Of a DNA stretch of 64,000 nucleotides, positions 1 through 7,702 are shown piece by piece. Position 1 is the first letter of the stretch. Each line of letters opens with the position of its first letter. The stretch comes from Hymenobacter nivis (GTDB taxonomy: Bacteria; Bacteroidota; Bacteroidia; Cytophagales; Hymenobacteraceae), in assembly GCF_006439025.1 (NCBI RefSeq), contig NZ_RCYZ01000002.1, positions 682,753 through 746,752 on the forward strand. Direction: 5' to 3'. The notes below the pieces were generated by a model. The model was not told where the DNA came from, did no database searches, and saw only the letters and a program-made list of their open reading frames with translations. A program made the position numbers and the translations under genes.

Positions 1-107
1 CCGTGTCCGCAGTGTTGCGCGCAGGTTACGGAAAGATGAAGGCGCCCCGGGTGAGGCAGGAGCAGGGTCAGCGCGTAATTTTGGGGCTCAACCAGTTACC
101 CTTTCCC

Positions 108-1109
108 ATGAAGCCCTTGTTCCTCGCCGCCACCGCGTGGCTGCTGAGCGCCGCTGCCCCGGCGCCCACCGCGCCCACGGCCGCGCCGCGCAGCCGCACG
201 TTTTTGCTCACCTGCCGGGCCACGGTGCCCGTGCCGGCCGCCGGTACCAAGGCCCTGGAGTTGTGGATGCCCGTGCCCCACGCCGACAAAAGCCAGGACG
301 TGGCCGACCTGAAAATTGAGGCCCCGGGGCCCTACACCGTCGAGAAAGATGCCTACGGCAACCAGCTGCTGCACCTGCGGCCCGCCGCCGTGCCTACCGC
401 GCCGCTGGTGGTCACGCTCACGGCCCGCATCACCCGCCGCGAGCACCTGAACCTGCGCGCCACCGACGACCACGCCCCCGCCGAAACCGAGGCCACCGAC
501 CCCAACCTCAAGCGCTGGCTGGCCCCCGACCGCCTGGTGCCGCTCGACGCCAAAATCAAGGCCCAGGCCCAGGAAGTGGTGGACAAAGCCCACGCCACCA
601 CGCCCTTGGCCAAGGCCCGCGCCATCTACGAGCATGTGGTGAGCACCGTGACCTACGACAAAACCGGCCAGGGCTGGGGCCGCGGCGACATCTACTACGC
701 CTGCGACGCGCGCCGCGGCAACTGCACCGATTTCCACGCCATCGTCATCGGGTACTGCCGGGCGCTGGGCATCCCGGCGCGCTTTAGCATCGGGCTGCCG
801 CTGCCCACCGAGCGCGGCAAGGGCGAGGTGAAAGGCTACCACTGCTGGGCCGAGTTCTTCACCAAGGAAACCGGCTGGGTGCCCGTCGATGCCTCCGAGG
901 CCGCCAAAGACCCCAGCAAGCGCGCCTACTTCTTCGGGGCCCACGACGAAAACCGCGTCGAGTTCACCCGCGGCCGCGACCTGACCCTGACGCCCAAGCA
1001 AGCCGGCCCACCGCTCAACTACTTTGTGTACCCCTACGCCGAGGCCGACGGCAAGCCCGTGGAGGACGTGGCCCGTACCTACACCTTCGAGGACGTAGCC
1101 GCCAAGTAA
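108..1109 (+). CDS. Transglutaminase-like domain protein, exported
   Basis: The ATG at 108 gives 333 residues opening with a signal peptide (MKPLFLAATAWLLSAAAPAP). The frame extends further upstream, but only with low-complexity sequence. The middle (about residues 150-300) has the transglutaminase/protease-like pattern: a cysteine in 'RRGNCTDFHAIVIGYCRALGIPAR', then 'GYHCWAEFF' supplying the His and 'GWVPVDASEA' supplying the Asp. These are the classic Cys-His-Asp residues of the Transglut_core fold. The N-terminal part resembles the beta-sheet domain that often precedes this fold. It probably acts in the periplasm as a peptidase or amidase; the substrate is unknown. A strong terminator follows. 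Confidence 0.88.
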   Translation: MKPLFLAATAWLLSAAAPAPTAPTAAPRSRTFLLTCRATVPVPAAGTKALELWMPVPHADKSQDVADLKIEAPGPYTVEKDAYGNQLLHLRPAAVPTAPLVVTLTARITRREHLNLRATDDHAPAETEATDPNLKRWLAPDRLVPLDAKIKAQAQEVVDKAHATTPLAKARAIYEHVVSTVTYDKTGQGWGRGDIYYACDARRGNCTDFHAIVIGYCRALGIPARFSIGLPLPTERGKGEVKGYHCWAEFFTKETGWVPVDASEAAKDPSKRAYFFGAHDENRVEFTRGRDLTLTPKQAGPPLNYFVYPYAEADGKPVEDVARTYTFEDVAAK

Positions 1110-1124
1110 ACGAGGTATTTGCCA

Positions 1125-1178
1125 CAAGGGGCCCCGGCCCGCGCATCCAGGTGCGCGGGCCGGGGCCCCTTGCTTTTG
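1125..1178 (+). terminator. Intrinsic terminator after the transglutaminase gene
   Basis: A perfect 21-bp inverted repeat (1125-1145 and 1152-1172) with a 6-nt loop is followed by CTTTTG. Each arm contains GGGGCCCC, so the stem is extremely stable. Confidence 0.8.
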
Positions 1179-1291
1179 CGGGTAAGCGGTGCCAGCACAG
1201 CTTGGCGGTCTAGTAAATATTGCGGCTTTGCAATGTTGTTGATGGGTTTGTAACTACCTTACTGCCAATTGCTCCGCTTAAGCCCGGTTGT

Positions 1292-2119
1292 ATGTTCTTC
1301 CGCCTCTACCCGCCTGCGCCGGCGTTGCAGCCCTTCGTGCTGCACTACCTGGTGGCCCACGTGCGCAGCGCCAACGGCCAGCCCATTCCGGCGCCCAAGC
1401 CGCAGCCGCCCACGCCGCACCAGAGCCTGTACTTCTACCCGCGCGATGCGATGAGCACCTTTCACTACGGGCAGAACCGCACCATTCAGTCGCCGCGCAC
1501 CATCCTAGTGGGGCCCCAGGTGTCGCGGGTTGACCTGAATTTTGCCCCCGACCACCTCGTGGTGTGCGTGGCCTGCAAGCCCGGCGGCCTGCACCGCCTG
1601 CTGGGCGTGCCGGTGAAGGAGCTGTTCGACTTTTCGGTGGACAGCCGCGCCGTGCTGGGCCCCGCCGTGGACGAGGTGGCCGACCGCCTGGCCGAAACCA
1701 CCGACTACGACCGCATGGTGGCCGTGGTGGAGGCCTACTTGCTGCGGGCCGCCCGCCGCATCGCCGGGGCCGCGCGGCCCCTCGACGCGCTGCTGCCCCA
1801 GCTGCTGAGCGGCTGGGTGGCGCGGCCCGTGGAGCGCCTGGCCCACGAGGTGTGCCTGAGCCCGCGGCAGTTCGAGCGCAATTTCTTCGAGCAGGTGGGC
1901 ATGGGCCCCAAACTCTACGCCCGCATCGCGCGCTTCGACCAAGCCTTTCGGCTCAAGGAGCGGCAGCCGGCCCTCGATTGGCTGGCCGTGGCCGTGCAGT
2001 GCGGCTACTACGACTACCGCCACTTGGTGCGCGACTTCAAGGCCTTTGCCGGCGTGACGCCCCCACAGCTGCTGGCCGACGCCGCCGCCCACACCCGGCT
2101 GACCCGGGCCGGCGGCTAA
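1292..2119 (+). CDS. AraC-family transcriptional regulator
   Basis: 275 residues from the ATG at 1292; an in-frame ATG at 1220 would add 24 residues that look like leader DNA rather than protein. The N-terminal half (about 1-150) resembles the DUF6597-type effector domain found in Bacteroidota AraC proteins ('LYPPAPALQPFVLHYLVAH', 'ILVGPQVSRVDLNFAPDHLVVCVACKPGGLHRLLGVP'). The C-terminal half has the two helix-turn-helix motifs, including 'RLAHEVCLSPRQFERNFFEQVGMGPKLYARIARFDQAF' and 'GYYDYRHLVRDFKAFAGVTPPQ', which match the AraC signature. It probably controls the NTF2-like gene directly downstream (73 bp gap) or acts elsewhere. The effector cannot be deduced. Confidence 0.88.
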   Translation: MFFRLYPPAPALQPFVLHYLVAHVRSANGQPIPAPKPQPPTPHQSLYFYPRDAMSTFHYGQNRTIQSPRTILVGPQVSRVDLNFAPDHLVVCVACKPGGLHRLLGVPVKELFDFSVDSRAVLGPAVDEVADRLAETTDYDRMVAVVEAYLLRAARRIAGAARPLDALLPQLLSGWVARPVERLAHEVCLSPRQFERNFFEQVGMGPKLYARIARFDQAFRLKERQPALDWLAVAVQCGYYDYRHLVRDFKAFAGVTPPQLLADAAAHTRLTRAGG

Positions 2120-2192
2120 GAATGTCGGTTTTTTACTACTAAATGGGGCCCCCGGGGCGAGAGATTTGCCAGCGAACCAACCGCTTAGCCCC

Positions 2193-2765
2193 ATGAAAAC
2201 CTTTTTGCTTGGCTGCGCCCTCGCGCTGGCGGCCGGCCACGCCGCCGCTCAATCGCTCGCGGCTCCGCTGCCGGCCGCCGACGAAGCCGCCATCCGCCAA
2301 ACCGTGGCCCGGATGACCACTAATTTTCAAAACCACCAGTTTGCCAACATGGCCGCCTACACCACGCCCGACGTGAGCTGGGTGAACATTGTGGGCATGT
2401 GGTGGCGCGGCCGGCCCGCCGTGCAAGCCGCCCACCAGCAGATTTTTGACGCCATGTTCAAGGGCGTCGCCTTCACCCCGGGGCCCCTGGCGGTGCGGGC
2501 CGTGGCGCCCGGCGTGGCCGTGGCCAACCTCTACTGCCACGTGGGTGCCTTCTACCCGCCCGACGGTGTGAACCGCGGCACTAATAAAGAAGGCGAAGCC
2601 GACGACCTGCTCACCCTGGTGCTAGTGAAGCAGCGGGGCCGCTGGCTGCTCGCGGCCGGCCAAAACACGGTGGTGCGCGCCAGCGCGGCCCCCAACAACC
2701 CGGTGCCCACCGCCGGCCCCGTGCCCGTGCCCTTCGACCCCGCCAAGCTGCCCGATTTGCACTGA
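2193..2765 (+). CDS. NTF2-like (SgcJ/EcaC or DUF4440 type) secreted protein
   Basis: 190 residues. The start at ATG 2193 gives a clear signal peptide (MKTFLLGCALALAAGHAAAQ). The mature part has the cone-shaped NTF2-like pattern: 'DEAAIRQTVARMTTNFQNHQFANMAAYTTPDVSWVNIVGMWWRGRPAVQAAHQQIFDAMFKG' is followed by beta strands ending in 'GRWLLAAGQNTVV'. Members of this superfamily are small steroid-isomerase-like hydrolases or ligand-binding proteins. No catalytic residues are certain, so the function remains unassigned. It lies 73 bp after the AraC regulator on the same strand. Confidence 0.8.
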   Translation: MKTFLLGCALALAAGHAAAQSLAAPLPAADEAAIRQTVARMTTNFQNHQFANMAAYTTPDVSWVNIVGMWWRGRPAVQAAHQQIFDAMFKGVAFTPGPLAVRAVAPGVAVANLYCHVGAFYPPDGVNRGTNKEGEADDLLTLVLVKQRGRWLLAAGQNTVVRASAAPNNPVPTAGPVPVPFDPAKLPDLH

Positions 2766-2816
2766 GCTTTTGGTTTATCAACCACTCAAGTCATCCATCG
2801 CTCAAGCCTAAGTCGA

Positions 2817-2924
2817 ATGAAATATGCCTTGCTAAGCCTACCGCTCTGCCTAGCCGGGGGCCCCAACACCGCGGCGCAAACGGCGCCTGGCCCGCTGCCC
2901 GCCGCTCAAAGAATAGGACTCTAG
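2817..2924 (+). pseudogene. 35-codon signal-peptide-like remnant
   Basis: An ATG at 2817 opens a 35-residue frame whose first ~20 residues (MKYALLSLPLCLAGGPNTAA) look like an export signal ending at a signal peptidase site, after which the frame stops at TAG 2922-2924. Nothing recognisable follows before the terminator at 3010. The simplest reading is the 5' stump of a decayed exported-protein gene. A very short secreted peptide is possible but not supported by anything else. Confidence 0.3.
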
Positions 2925-3009
2925 CCCGGGGCCCACCCACCAACTGCTCGCGGCCGCCGCCGAAGCAACGCCCACTACGGAAACAGCCTAATCGTTTGTA
3001 AAAGAAAAG

Positions 3010-3039
3010 GGCCTCCCCGCGCGGGGAGGCCCTTTTTTG
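3010..3039. terminator. Bidirectional terminator between NTF2-like region and aldo/keto reductase
   Basis: A perfect 10-bp stem (3010-3019 with 3024-3033) and a GCGC loop is flanked by an A-rich run upstream and TTTTTT downstream. It can therefore terminate transcription from both convergent sides. Confidence 0.85.
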
Positions 3040-3059
3040 AGCGATGTGCGGGGCCCCAA

Positions 3060-4019
3060 TTAGGCGGCCACCGGCGCGGTTTGCAGCTCGGCCACGTCGG
3101 CGGCGGTGAGCTGCAAGTTCATGGCTTCCGTGAGCTCCGTGACCTGGCCGGGGCTGGTGCCGCTGGCGATGGGCGCCGTGATGCCGGGGGCCTGCATCAG
3201 CCAGGCCAGGGCCACTTGGGCCTGCGTGGCCGAGTGGCGGTCGGCCACGGCGTCGAGGGCCTTGAGGAGAGCCGTTCCTTTGTCGTTCAGGTACTTTTTG
3301 CCGATGCCGGCGCCGCGGGCACTCTTTTGCAAGTCGGCTTCGGAGCGGTACTTGCCGGTGAGGAAGCCCGAGGCCAGGCCGTAGTAGGGGATGACGCCGA
3401 TGCCGCTGGCCTGCACAATGGGCAGGTCGTCGCGCTCAAAGGTTTCGTAGTCGTAGAGGTTGTACTCGGGTTGGAGGCTTTCGTAGCGCGGCAGGCCGTT
3501 TTGGGCCGCGTCGAGGGCCGCTTGCAGGCGCTGGGGGCTGAAGTTGGAGGCCCCGATGGCGCGGATTTTTCCTTCCTTTAGCAGCTCGGCGTAGGCTTCA
3601 AGCGGCTCCGTCACGGGCAGGCTTTCGTCGTCTTTGTGGCTCTGGTAGAGGTCGATGTAGTCGGTTTGTAGCCGCTGGAGCGAGGCTTCCACGGCGCGCT
3701 TGACGTAGGCTTTCGAGAGGCCTTTTTTGTCGGGGCCCAGTTCCATGCCCACTTTGGTGAAAATCAGCACGTCGTCGCGGCGGCCGCGCTGGGCCAGCCA
3801 CTTGCCAATCACGGTTTCCGACTGCCCGCCGCCCTCGTGGCCGGGCACCCAGCGCGAGTACACGTCGGCCGTGTCGATGGCGTTGCCGCCGCCCGCCACG
3901 AAGGCGTCGAGCACGGCGAAGGAAGTTTTCTCGTCGGCCGTCCAGCCGAATACGTTGCCGCCCAGCACAAGCGGGGCGATGTGCAGGCCGGAGTGGCCCA
4001 GTTCACGAAGGTTTGCCAT
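3060..4019 (-). CDS. Aldo/keto reductase
   Basis: 319 residues from the ATG at 4019 (MANLRELGHSGLHIAPLVLGG). The frame is open far upstream, but that part runs antisense through the MFS gene and is not protein-like. Aldo/keto reductase signatures are present: 'GGNAIDTADVYSRW' contains the catalytic Asp-Tyr pair, 'VLIFTKVG' contains the Lys, and 'DYIDLYQSHKDDESLP' contains the catalytic His. The chain ends with the NADPH-binding region 'APIASGTSPGQVTELTEAMNLQLT'. The enzyme is a cytoplasmic NADPH-dependent reductase of aldehydes or ketones; the substrate is not predictable. It diverges from the MFS exporter. Confidence 0.92.
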   Translation of the reverse strand: MANLRELGHSGLHIAPLVLGGNVFGWTADEKTSFAVLDAFVAGGGNAIDTADVYSRWVPGHEGGGQSETVIGKWLAQRGRRDDVLIFTKVGMELGPDKKGLSKAYVKRAVEASLQRLQTDYIDLYQSHKDDESLPVTEPLEAYAELLKEGKIRAIGASNFSPQRLQAALDAAQNGLPRYESLQPEYNLYDYETFERDDLPIVQASGIGVIPYYGLASGFLTGKYRSEADLQKSARGAGIGKKYLNDKGTALLKALDAVADRHSATQAQVALAWLMQAPGITAPIASGTSPGQVTELTEAMNLQLTAADVAELQTAPVAA

Positions 4020-4160
4020 GGGAAATATGCGAAGTGGAAATGCTAAAGCTGCCAGCGCAGCCCCCGTATAACCGCCCGCGCCCGGTTTGGGTTGCCCGCG
4101 CCGGCCCGGGGCGGGGGCCCTGCCGTAGCGGCGGCCGGGCGCGGGCGGCGCGAATTTCCC

Positions 4161-4168
4161 CACCTTTG
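4161..4168 (+). promoter_or_regulatory. Putative -7 element (CACCTTTG) of the MFS gene
   Basis: The octamer matches the Bacteroidota -7 consensus TAnnTTTG except for C at the first position. It ends 5 nt before the ATG, which places the expected transcription start at or next to the start codon, implying a leaderless or nearly leaderless mRNA. Confidence 0.4.
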
Positions 4169-4172
4169 GGCC

Positions 4173-5420
4173 ATGAAGTACGAGGCCCTGCGCGCGTTTC
4201 GCAGCCGCAACTTTCGCTTGTTTTTCGCCGGCCAGTCCCTGTCGTTGGTGGGCACGTGGATGCAAAAAACGGCGGTGAGTTGGGTAGTATACGCCCAGAC
4301 GCACTCCAAACTTATGCTGGGCCTGAGCGTGTTCGCCACGTTGTTCCCGTCGGCGCTGTTCTCGCTGCTCGGCGGCGTCGTGTCCGACCGTTACTCGCGC
4401 TACCGGGTGCTGCTGGCCACGCAGGTGCTCTCGATGGCGCAGGCCGGGCTGCTGGCGCTGGCCGTGTTTTGGCAGCGCGACGCAGTGGCGGCCATCATTG
4501 CGCTGAGCGCCGTGCTGGGCATTATCAACGCCTTCGACGTGCCCGCGCGCCAATCGCTGGTGTACGACCTGGTGGACGATAAGGAGGACGTGCCCAACGC
4601 CGTGGCCCTCAACTCCACCATGCTCAACCTCTCGAAGCTGCTGGGGCCGGCCGTGGCGGGCTTCGCCATCGAGCGGCTGGGGGCCGCCGCCTGCTTTGGG
4701 CTCAACGCGTTCAGCTTCGTGGCCGTCATCGGGTCGCTGCTGGCGCTGCGGCTGCCGGCCTACGTGGCCCAGCCGCACCCCAAGCCCCTGCTGGGCGAGC
4801 TGGCGGAAGGCTTCCGCTACGTGCGCGACACGCCGGGCATCCGGTTCATCATCAGCACGCTGGGGCTGATGGCCCTGCTGGTGCTGCCCTTCACGGCCCT
4901 CATGCCGGTGTACGCCAAGGACGTGTTTCGGGGCACTGCCACCACGTTTGGCCTGCTCGACGGGGCCATTGGGCTGGGCGGGTTCGGGGCGGCGCTGTAC
5001 CTGACGGCGCTGCCGCCGGGCACCGACCTGGGCAAGGTGATGACCGTCAACACCTTCGTGCTGGGCGTGGGGCTGCTGCTGTTTGCCTACACGCCGCAGT
5101 ATTGGCTGGCGCTGGCCTTCCTGGCGGTGGGCGCCTTCGGGATGATGGCCCAAACCACCATCAACGTCACGCTGCTGCAAACCACCGTGTTGCCGGCCAT
5201 GCGCGGGCGCGTCATCAGCCTCTACGTGCTGGTGTACACCACCGCGCTGCCGCTGGGCAGCCTGCTGGTGGGCGCGGCTTCGGAGCGCGTGGGGGTGCGG
5301 GCCACCGTGCTGGCCGAGGGGGCCCTGGCGCTGCTCATCGGCCTGCTCTACCTGCGCAACCTGCGCCAAACCAAAGCCGCCGCCGCGCTGCTGGCGGCAC
5401 CCGGGGCGGCGGCGCAGTAG
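4173..5420 (+). CDS. MFS transporter (EntS/MFS_3-like exporter)
   Basis: 415 residues from the ATG at 4173. Starts upstream in the same frame lie in GC-rich non-protein sequence. The chain has the usual MFS layout of about 12 hydrophobic segments. The first loop 'GQSLSLVGTWMQKTAVSWVVY' and 'GGVVSDRYSRYRVLLATQ' correspond to the motif A region, and 'INAFDVPARQSLVYDLVDDKEDVPNAVALNSTMLNLSKLLGPAVAG' is typical of the enterobactin-exporter-like MFS_3 family. It is an inner-membrane exporter of unknown substrate. It diverges from the aldo/keto reductase and ends 35 bp from the convergent lipoprotein gene. Confidence 0.9.
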   Translation: MKYEALRAFRSRNFRLFFAGQSLSLVGTWMQKTAVSWVVYAQTHSKLMLGLSVFATLFPSALFSLLGGVVSDRYSRYRVLLATQVLSMAQAGLLALAVFWQRDAVAAIIALSAVLGIINAFDVPARQSLVYDLVDDKEDVPNAVALNSTMLNLSKLLGPAVAGFAIERLGAAACFGLNAFSFVAVIGSLLALRLPAYVAQPHPKPLLGELAEGFRYVRDTPGIRFIISTLGLMALLVLPFTALMPVYAKDVFRGTATTFGLLDGAIGLGGFGAALYLTALPPGTDLGKVMTVNTFVLGVGLLLFAYTPQYWLALAFLAVGAFGMMAQTTINVTLLQTTVLPAMRGRVISLYVLVYTTALPLGSLLVGAASERVGVRATVLAEGALALLIGLLYLRNLRQTKAAAALLAAPGAAAQ

Positions 5421-5455
5421 TGGCGTGGTGGTCCGCTCGCCGGGGCCCTAAACGG

Positions 5456-6406
5456 CTACCGCGCCGGCTCGTTCAGGACCAGCATTAGCCCTTGCAGCTC
5501 CTGGTTGAGCAGGCGCACAGCCGATTGCAGCTCGTTGAGCAGGTTGGCCCGCACGGTGAGCTGATCGGCCGAGTACTGGCCGCCCGGGCCGAAGAGCAGC
5601 GCCACCAGCTGCTGGCCTTTGGGCGAATTGGGGTGCGCGAGCTGGCCGTAGTGCTCCCAGCGGCGGCGGGTGTTGTGGGCCAGGGCCGTTTGGCCGCCGT
5701 TGCTGAAGGCGGGTTCGGTGAGCATGTACCACACGCTGGGCGGAAATACGTCGGACGCCGGTTTTTCGGCCCACACATCGGCCAGCAGGTTGCGCGGGTG
5801 CGTGAACTCGGTCGAGTGGCCGCCGGTCAGCGTGAGCAGGCCCAGGCCCGCCGCCAGCAGCCCCCCGCCGATGCCAAAGGCGTACTGGGCCCCCTGGTTG
5901 CTGATAACGGTGGTGCCGATGCCGCTGGCCGCCCCAATGCTGATGGACAGCACGTTGAGGCGCTGGGTGCGGCGGTCGTCCTGGGTTTTGAGGTAGCCGG
6001 CCACTTGGTCGGCGCGCTCGCCCTCGCAGTCCAGCTCGGCGGCCAGGCTGGCCACCGTGGTGCTCACCAGCGCCACTTGGGCCCCAATGAGCTGGCGCTG
6101 GCGCAGCACGGCCACCTCGGCGGCGGGCCCCGGCTGCTGGCGGGCGGCGGCCTCCAAACCCAGCAAAGTGGTGAGGGCGGGCAATAGGCCGGCGGCGTTG
6201 GCCGTGAGCAGGTTGCGGCGCGGGTAGCGGGCCAGCAGCGCCGGCGTGAGGGCCCCCGCAAAATCGGCTTGCGGCGCATACGCCGGGTCGTAGCGGTAGG
6301 GCAGGGGCGGGTCGCAGTAGCCGGCGGCCACGTTCAGGCGGGTGGGCGGGCGGGTGGCGCAGCCGGCCAGGGCCAGCAGCAGGGCCAGCAAGTAAAGTTT
6401 GGGCAT
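5456..6406 (-). CDS. Lipoprotein of unknown function
   Basis: 316 residues from the ATG at 6406 (MPKLYLLALLLALAGCATRP), which gives a canonical lipoprotein signal with lipobox LAGC at about residue 16-19. The mature chain has an alanine/leucine-rich helical region and a glycine-rich hydrophobic hairpin ('ISIGAASGIGTTVISNQGAQYAFGIGGGLLAAGLGLLTLTGG', about residues 165-205) that could insert in or lie on a membrane, then a helical C-terminus. I do not recognise the family. It converges on the MFS gene and is followed upstream by the VOC protein gene on the same strand. Confidence 0.65.
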   Translation of the reverse strand: MPKLYLLALLLALAGCATRPPTRLNVAAGYCDPPLPYRYDPAYAPQADFAGALTPALLARYPRRNLLTANAAGLLPALTTLLGLEAAARQQPGPAAEVAVLRQRQLIGAQVALVSTTVASLAAELDCEGERADQVAGYLKTQDDRRTQRLNVLSISIGAASGIGTTVISNQGAQYAFGIGGGLLAAGLGLLTLTGGHSTEFTHPRNLLADVWAEKPASDVFPPSVWYMLTEPAFSNGGQTALAHNTRRRWEHYGQLAHPNSPKGQQLVALLFGPGGQYSADQLTVRANLLNELQSAVRLLNQELQGLMLVLNEPAR

Positions 6407-6452
6407 TGCGGGCGGTTTACTGGGCAATTTTCCGAAAAGAAAGCCGCCGCGC

Positions 6453-6875
6453 CTACACCTCGTACAGCTCCAGTGGCAGGTCGTCGGGGTCGGCAAAGAA
6501 GGTGAAGCGCCGGCCCGTGAACTCATCCACCCGCACGGGCTCGTAGGCCACGCCGTGGGCCGCCAGCCGCTGGGTGGCCGCGTCCAGGTCGGCCACGGCG
6601 AAAGCCAAGTGGCGCAGGCCCTGCGCCTCGGGCCGGCTGGGGCGCGGCGGTGGGCTCGGGAAGGAAAACAGCTCGATGACGTACTGGCCGCCCACGGCCA
6701 GGTCGAGCTTATAGGACTGGCGGGCGGCGCGGTGCACTTCGCGGATGATTTCGAGGCCGAGGATTTCGGTGTAAAACGCCTTCGAGACGGCGTAGTCGGC
6801 GCAGATGATGGCGATGTGGTGCACGCCCGCCAGGGCCAGGGGCGGGGGGGAGGAGGGGGTCGGGGTCGTCTTCAT
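6453..6875 (-). CDS. VOC family (glyoxalase-like) protein
   Basis: 140 residues, the usual size for a single-chain vicinal-oxygen-chelate protein. Two beta-alpha-beta-beta-beta modules are visible. The four expected metal-ligand positions are present: His in 'GVHHIAIIC', Glu in 'QYVIELFSF', His in 'GLRHLAFAV' and Glu in 'LPLELYEV'. The pattern fits the GloA2/SMU1112c-type subgroup. The start at 6875 is preceded by a promoter-like octamer only 5 nt away. Substrate unknown; a lactoylglutathione-lyase annotation would be over-specific. Confidence 0.85.
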   Translation of the reverse strand: MKTTPTPSSPPPLALAGVHHIAIICADYAVSKAFYTEILGLEIIREVHRAARQSYKLDLAVGGQYVIELFSFPSPPPRPSRPEAQGLRHLAFAVADLDAATQRLAAHGVAYEPVRVDEFTGRRFTFFADPDDLPLELYEV

Positions 6876-6879
6876 GGGG

Positions 6880-6887
6880 CAAAGAAC
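6880..6887 (-). promoter_or_regulatory. Putative -7 element (GTTCTTTG) of the VOC gene
   Basis: Read on the minus strand the octamer resembles TAnnTTTG in its conserved TTTG half. It ends 5 nt from the ATG at 6875, the same spacing as at the MFS gene. Confidence 0.3.
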
Positions 6888-6908
6888 GGCCGTGCGGGGC
6901 CCCCGGGC

Positions 6909-7499
6909 TCAGCCGGCCACCCAGCGGGTTTTTTCCTGCACCGGGCCGCGCTCGCCGGGGGCCCCGGGGCCCTCCACGTAGCCGAGCTGGAAAAACCCGA
7001 GCAGCCGGTCGGCGGGCCCCAGGCCGAAAAATGCCTTGGCCTCCTCGGTATAGGTCACGCCGCCGGTGCTCCAGAAGCCGCCCAGGCCGTAGGCGTGGGC
7101 CGAAAGGTGCAGGTTTTGCACGGCGCAGGCCACGGCCGCGATTTCCTCCATTTCGGGCAGGTCAAAGGCCGTGCGCTTCAGGCCGAGGGCGATGACGTGC
7201 GAGCACTGCGGCGGCAGGGTGCGCAGCTTGTCGTAGCGCCACTGCTTAAACTGGGGCCCCGAAGTCTGCTTGTACAGCTCGGCCTGGAATTCGGCCAGCT
7301 GCACCAGGCCCGCGCCCGTGAACACGGTGAAGCGCCAAGGCTCGGATTTTTTGTGGCTGGGGGCCCAGTTGGCGTTTTCGAGCAGCTGCCAAACGATGGC
7401 GTCGGGAATGACTTTGCCGCGCACAAACTGCGGCACAAATACGCTGCGCCGGGTGCGGATGAGGTCGTTGAGCTGCTGCGGATCGAAGGAGGAAGGCAT
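6909..7499 (-). CDS. Nitroreductase family protein
   Basis: 196 residues from the ATG at 7499. The N-terminus '[13 protein letters not shown]' is the FMN-phosphate-binding RxRRS motif, and '[20 protein letters not shown]' is the conserved flavin-contact loop of the nitroreductase fold. '[26 protein letters not shown]' matches the helix plus glycine-rich turn that ends in most family members. It is an FMN-dependent NAD(P)H oxidoreductase, usually homodimeric and cytoplasmic; the physiological acceptor is unknown. It sits 33 bp upstream of the VOC gene on the same strand and may be co-transcribed with it. Confidence 0.9.
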   Translation of the reverse strand: MPSSFDPQQLNDLIRTRRSVFVPQFVRGKVIPDAIVWQLLENANWAPSHKKSEPWRFTVFTGAGLVQLAEFQAELYKQTSGPQFKQWRYDKLRTLPPQCSHVIALGLKRTAFDLPEMEEIAAVACAVQNLHLSAHAYGLGGFWSTGGVTYTEEAKAFFGLGPADRLLGFFQLGYVEGPGAPGERGPVQEKTRWVAG

Positions 7500-7664
7500 G
7501 CGGGAATGGAAAAGGCAGCGCGGTGCGCCGCCGCGGGGAAAAGCAACAACCAGCGAAAGACCGTTTTGCTGGGCCCCGGGCTGCAACCGTGGCCGGGGCC
7601 CCTGGTCTTTCGGCCGCGCCGAAAATAGCGGCCGGCTGCTTATCCATTCTTCAGCCTCGGCCGC

Positions 7665-7672
7665 TACTTTTG
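7665..7672 (+). promoter_or_regulatory. -7 promoter element TACTTTTG of the M1 aminopeptidase
   Basis: Exact match to TAnnTTTG, preceded by CCGC as at the NYN and branching-enzyme genes. It lies 30 nt upstream of the ATG at 7703. No clear TTG -33 element is visible. Confidence 0.5.
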
Positions 7673-7702
7673 GCAACGACCTTTTTGCCCTATTCCTTTT
7701 TC

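Noticed and set aside
3..107. Extension of the first gene to position 3
   Set aside because: The 35 extra residues are low-complexity and would hide the signal peptide that begins at 108.
96..1127. Antisense ORF opposite the transglutaminase-like gene
   Set aside because: Gly/Ala/Val/His-rich mirror frame and no conserved motifs.
4020..5369. N-terminal extension of the aldo/keto reductase frame to 769 residues
   Set aside because: It runs antisense through the MFS transporter; the family start is at 4019.
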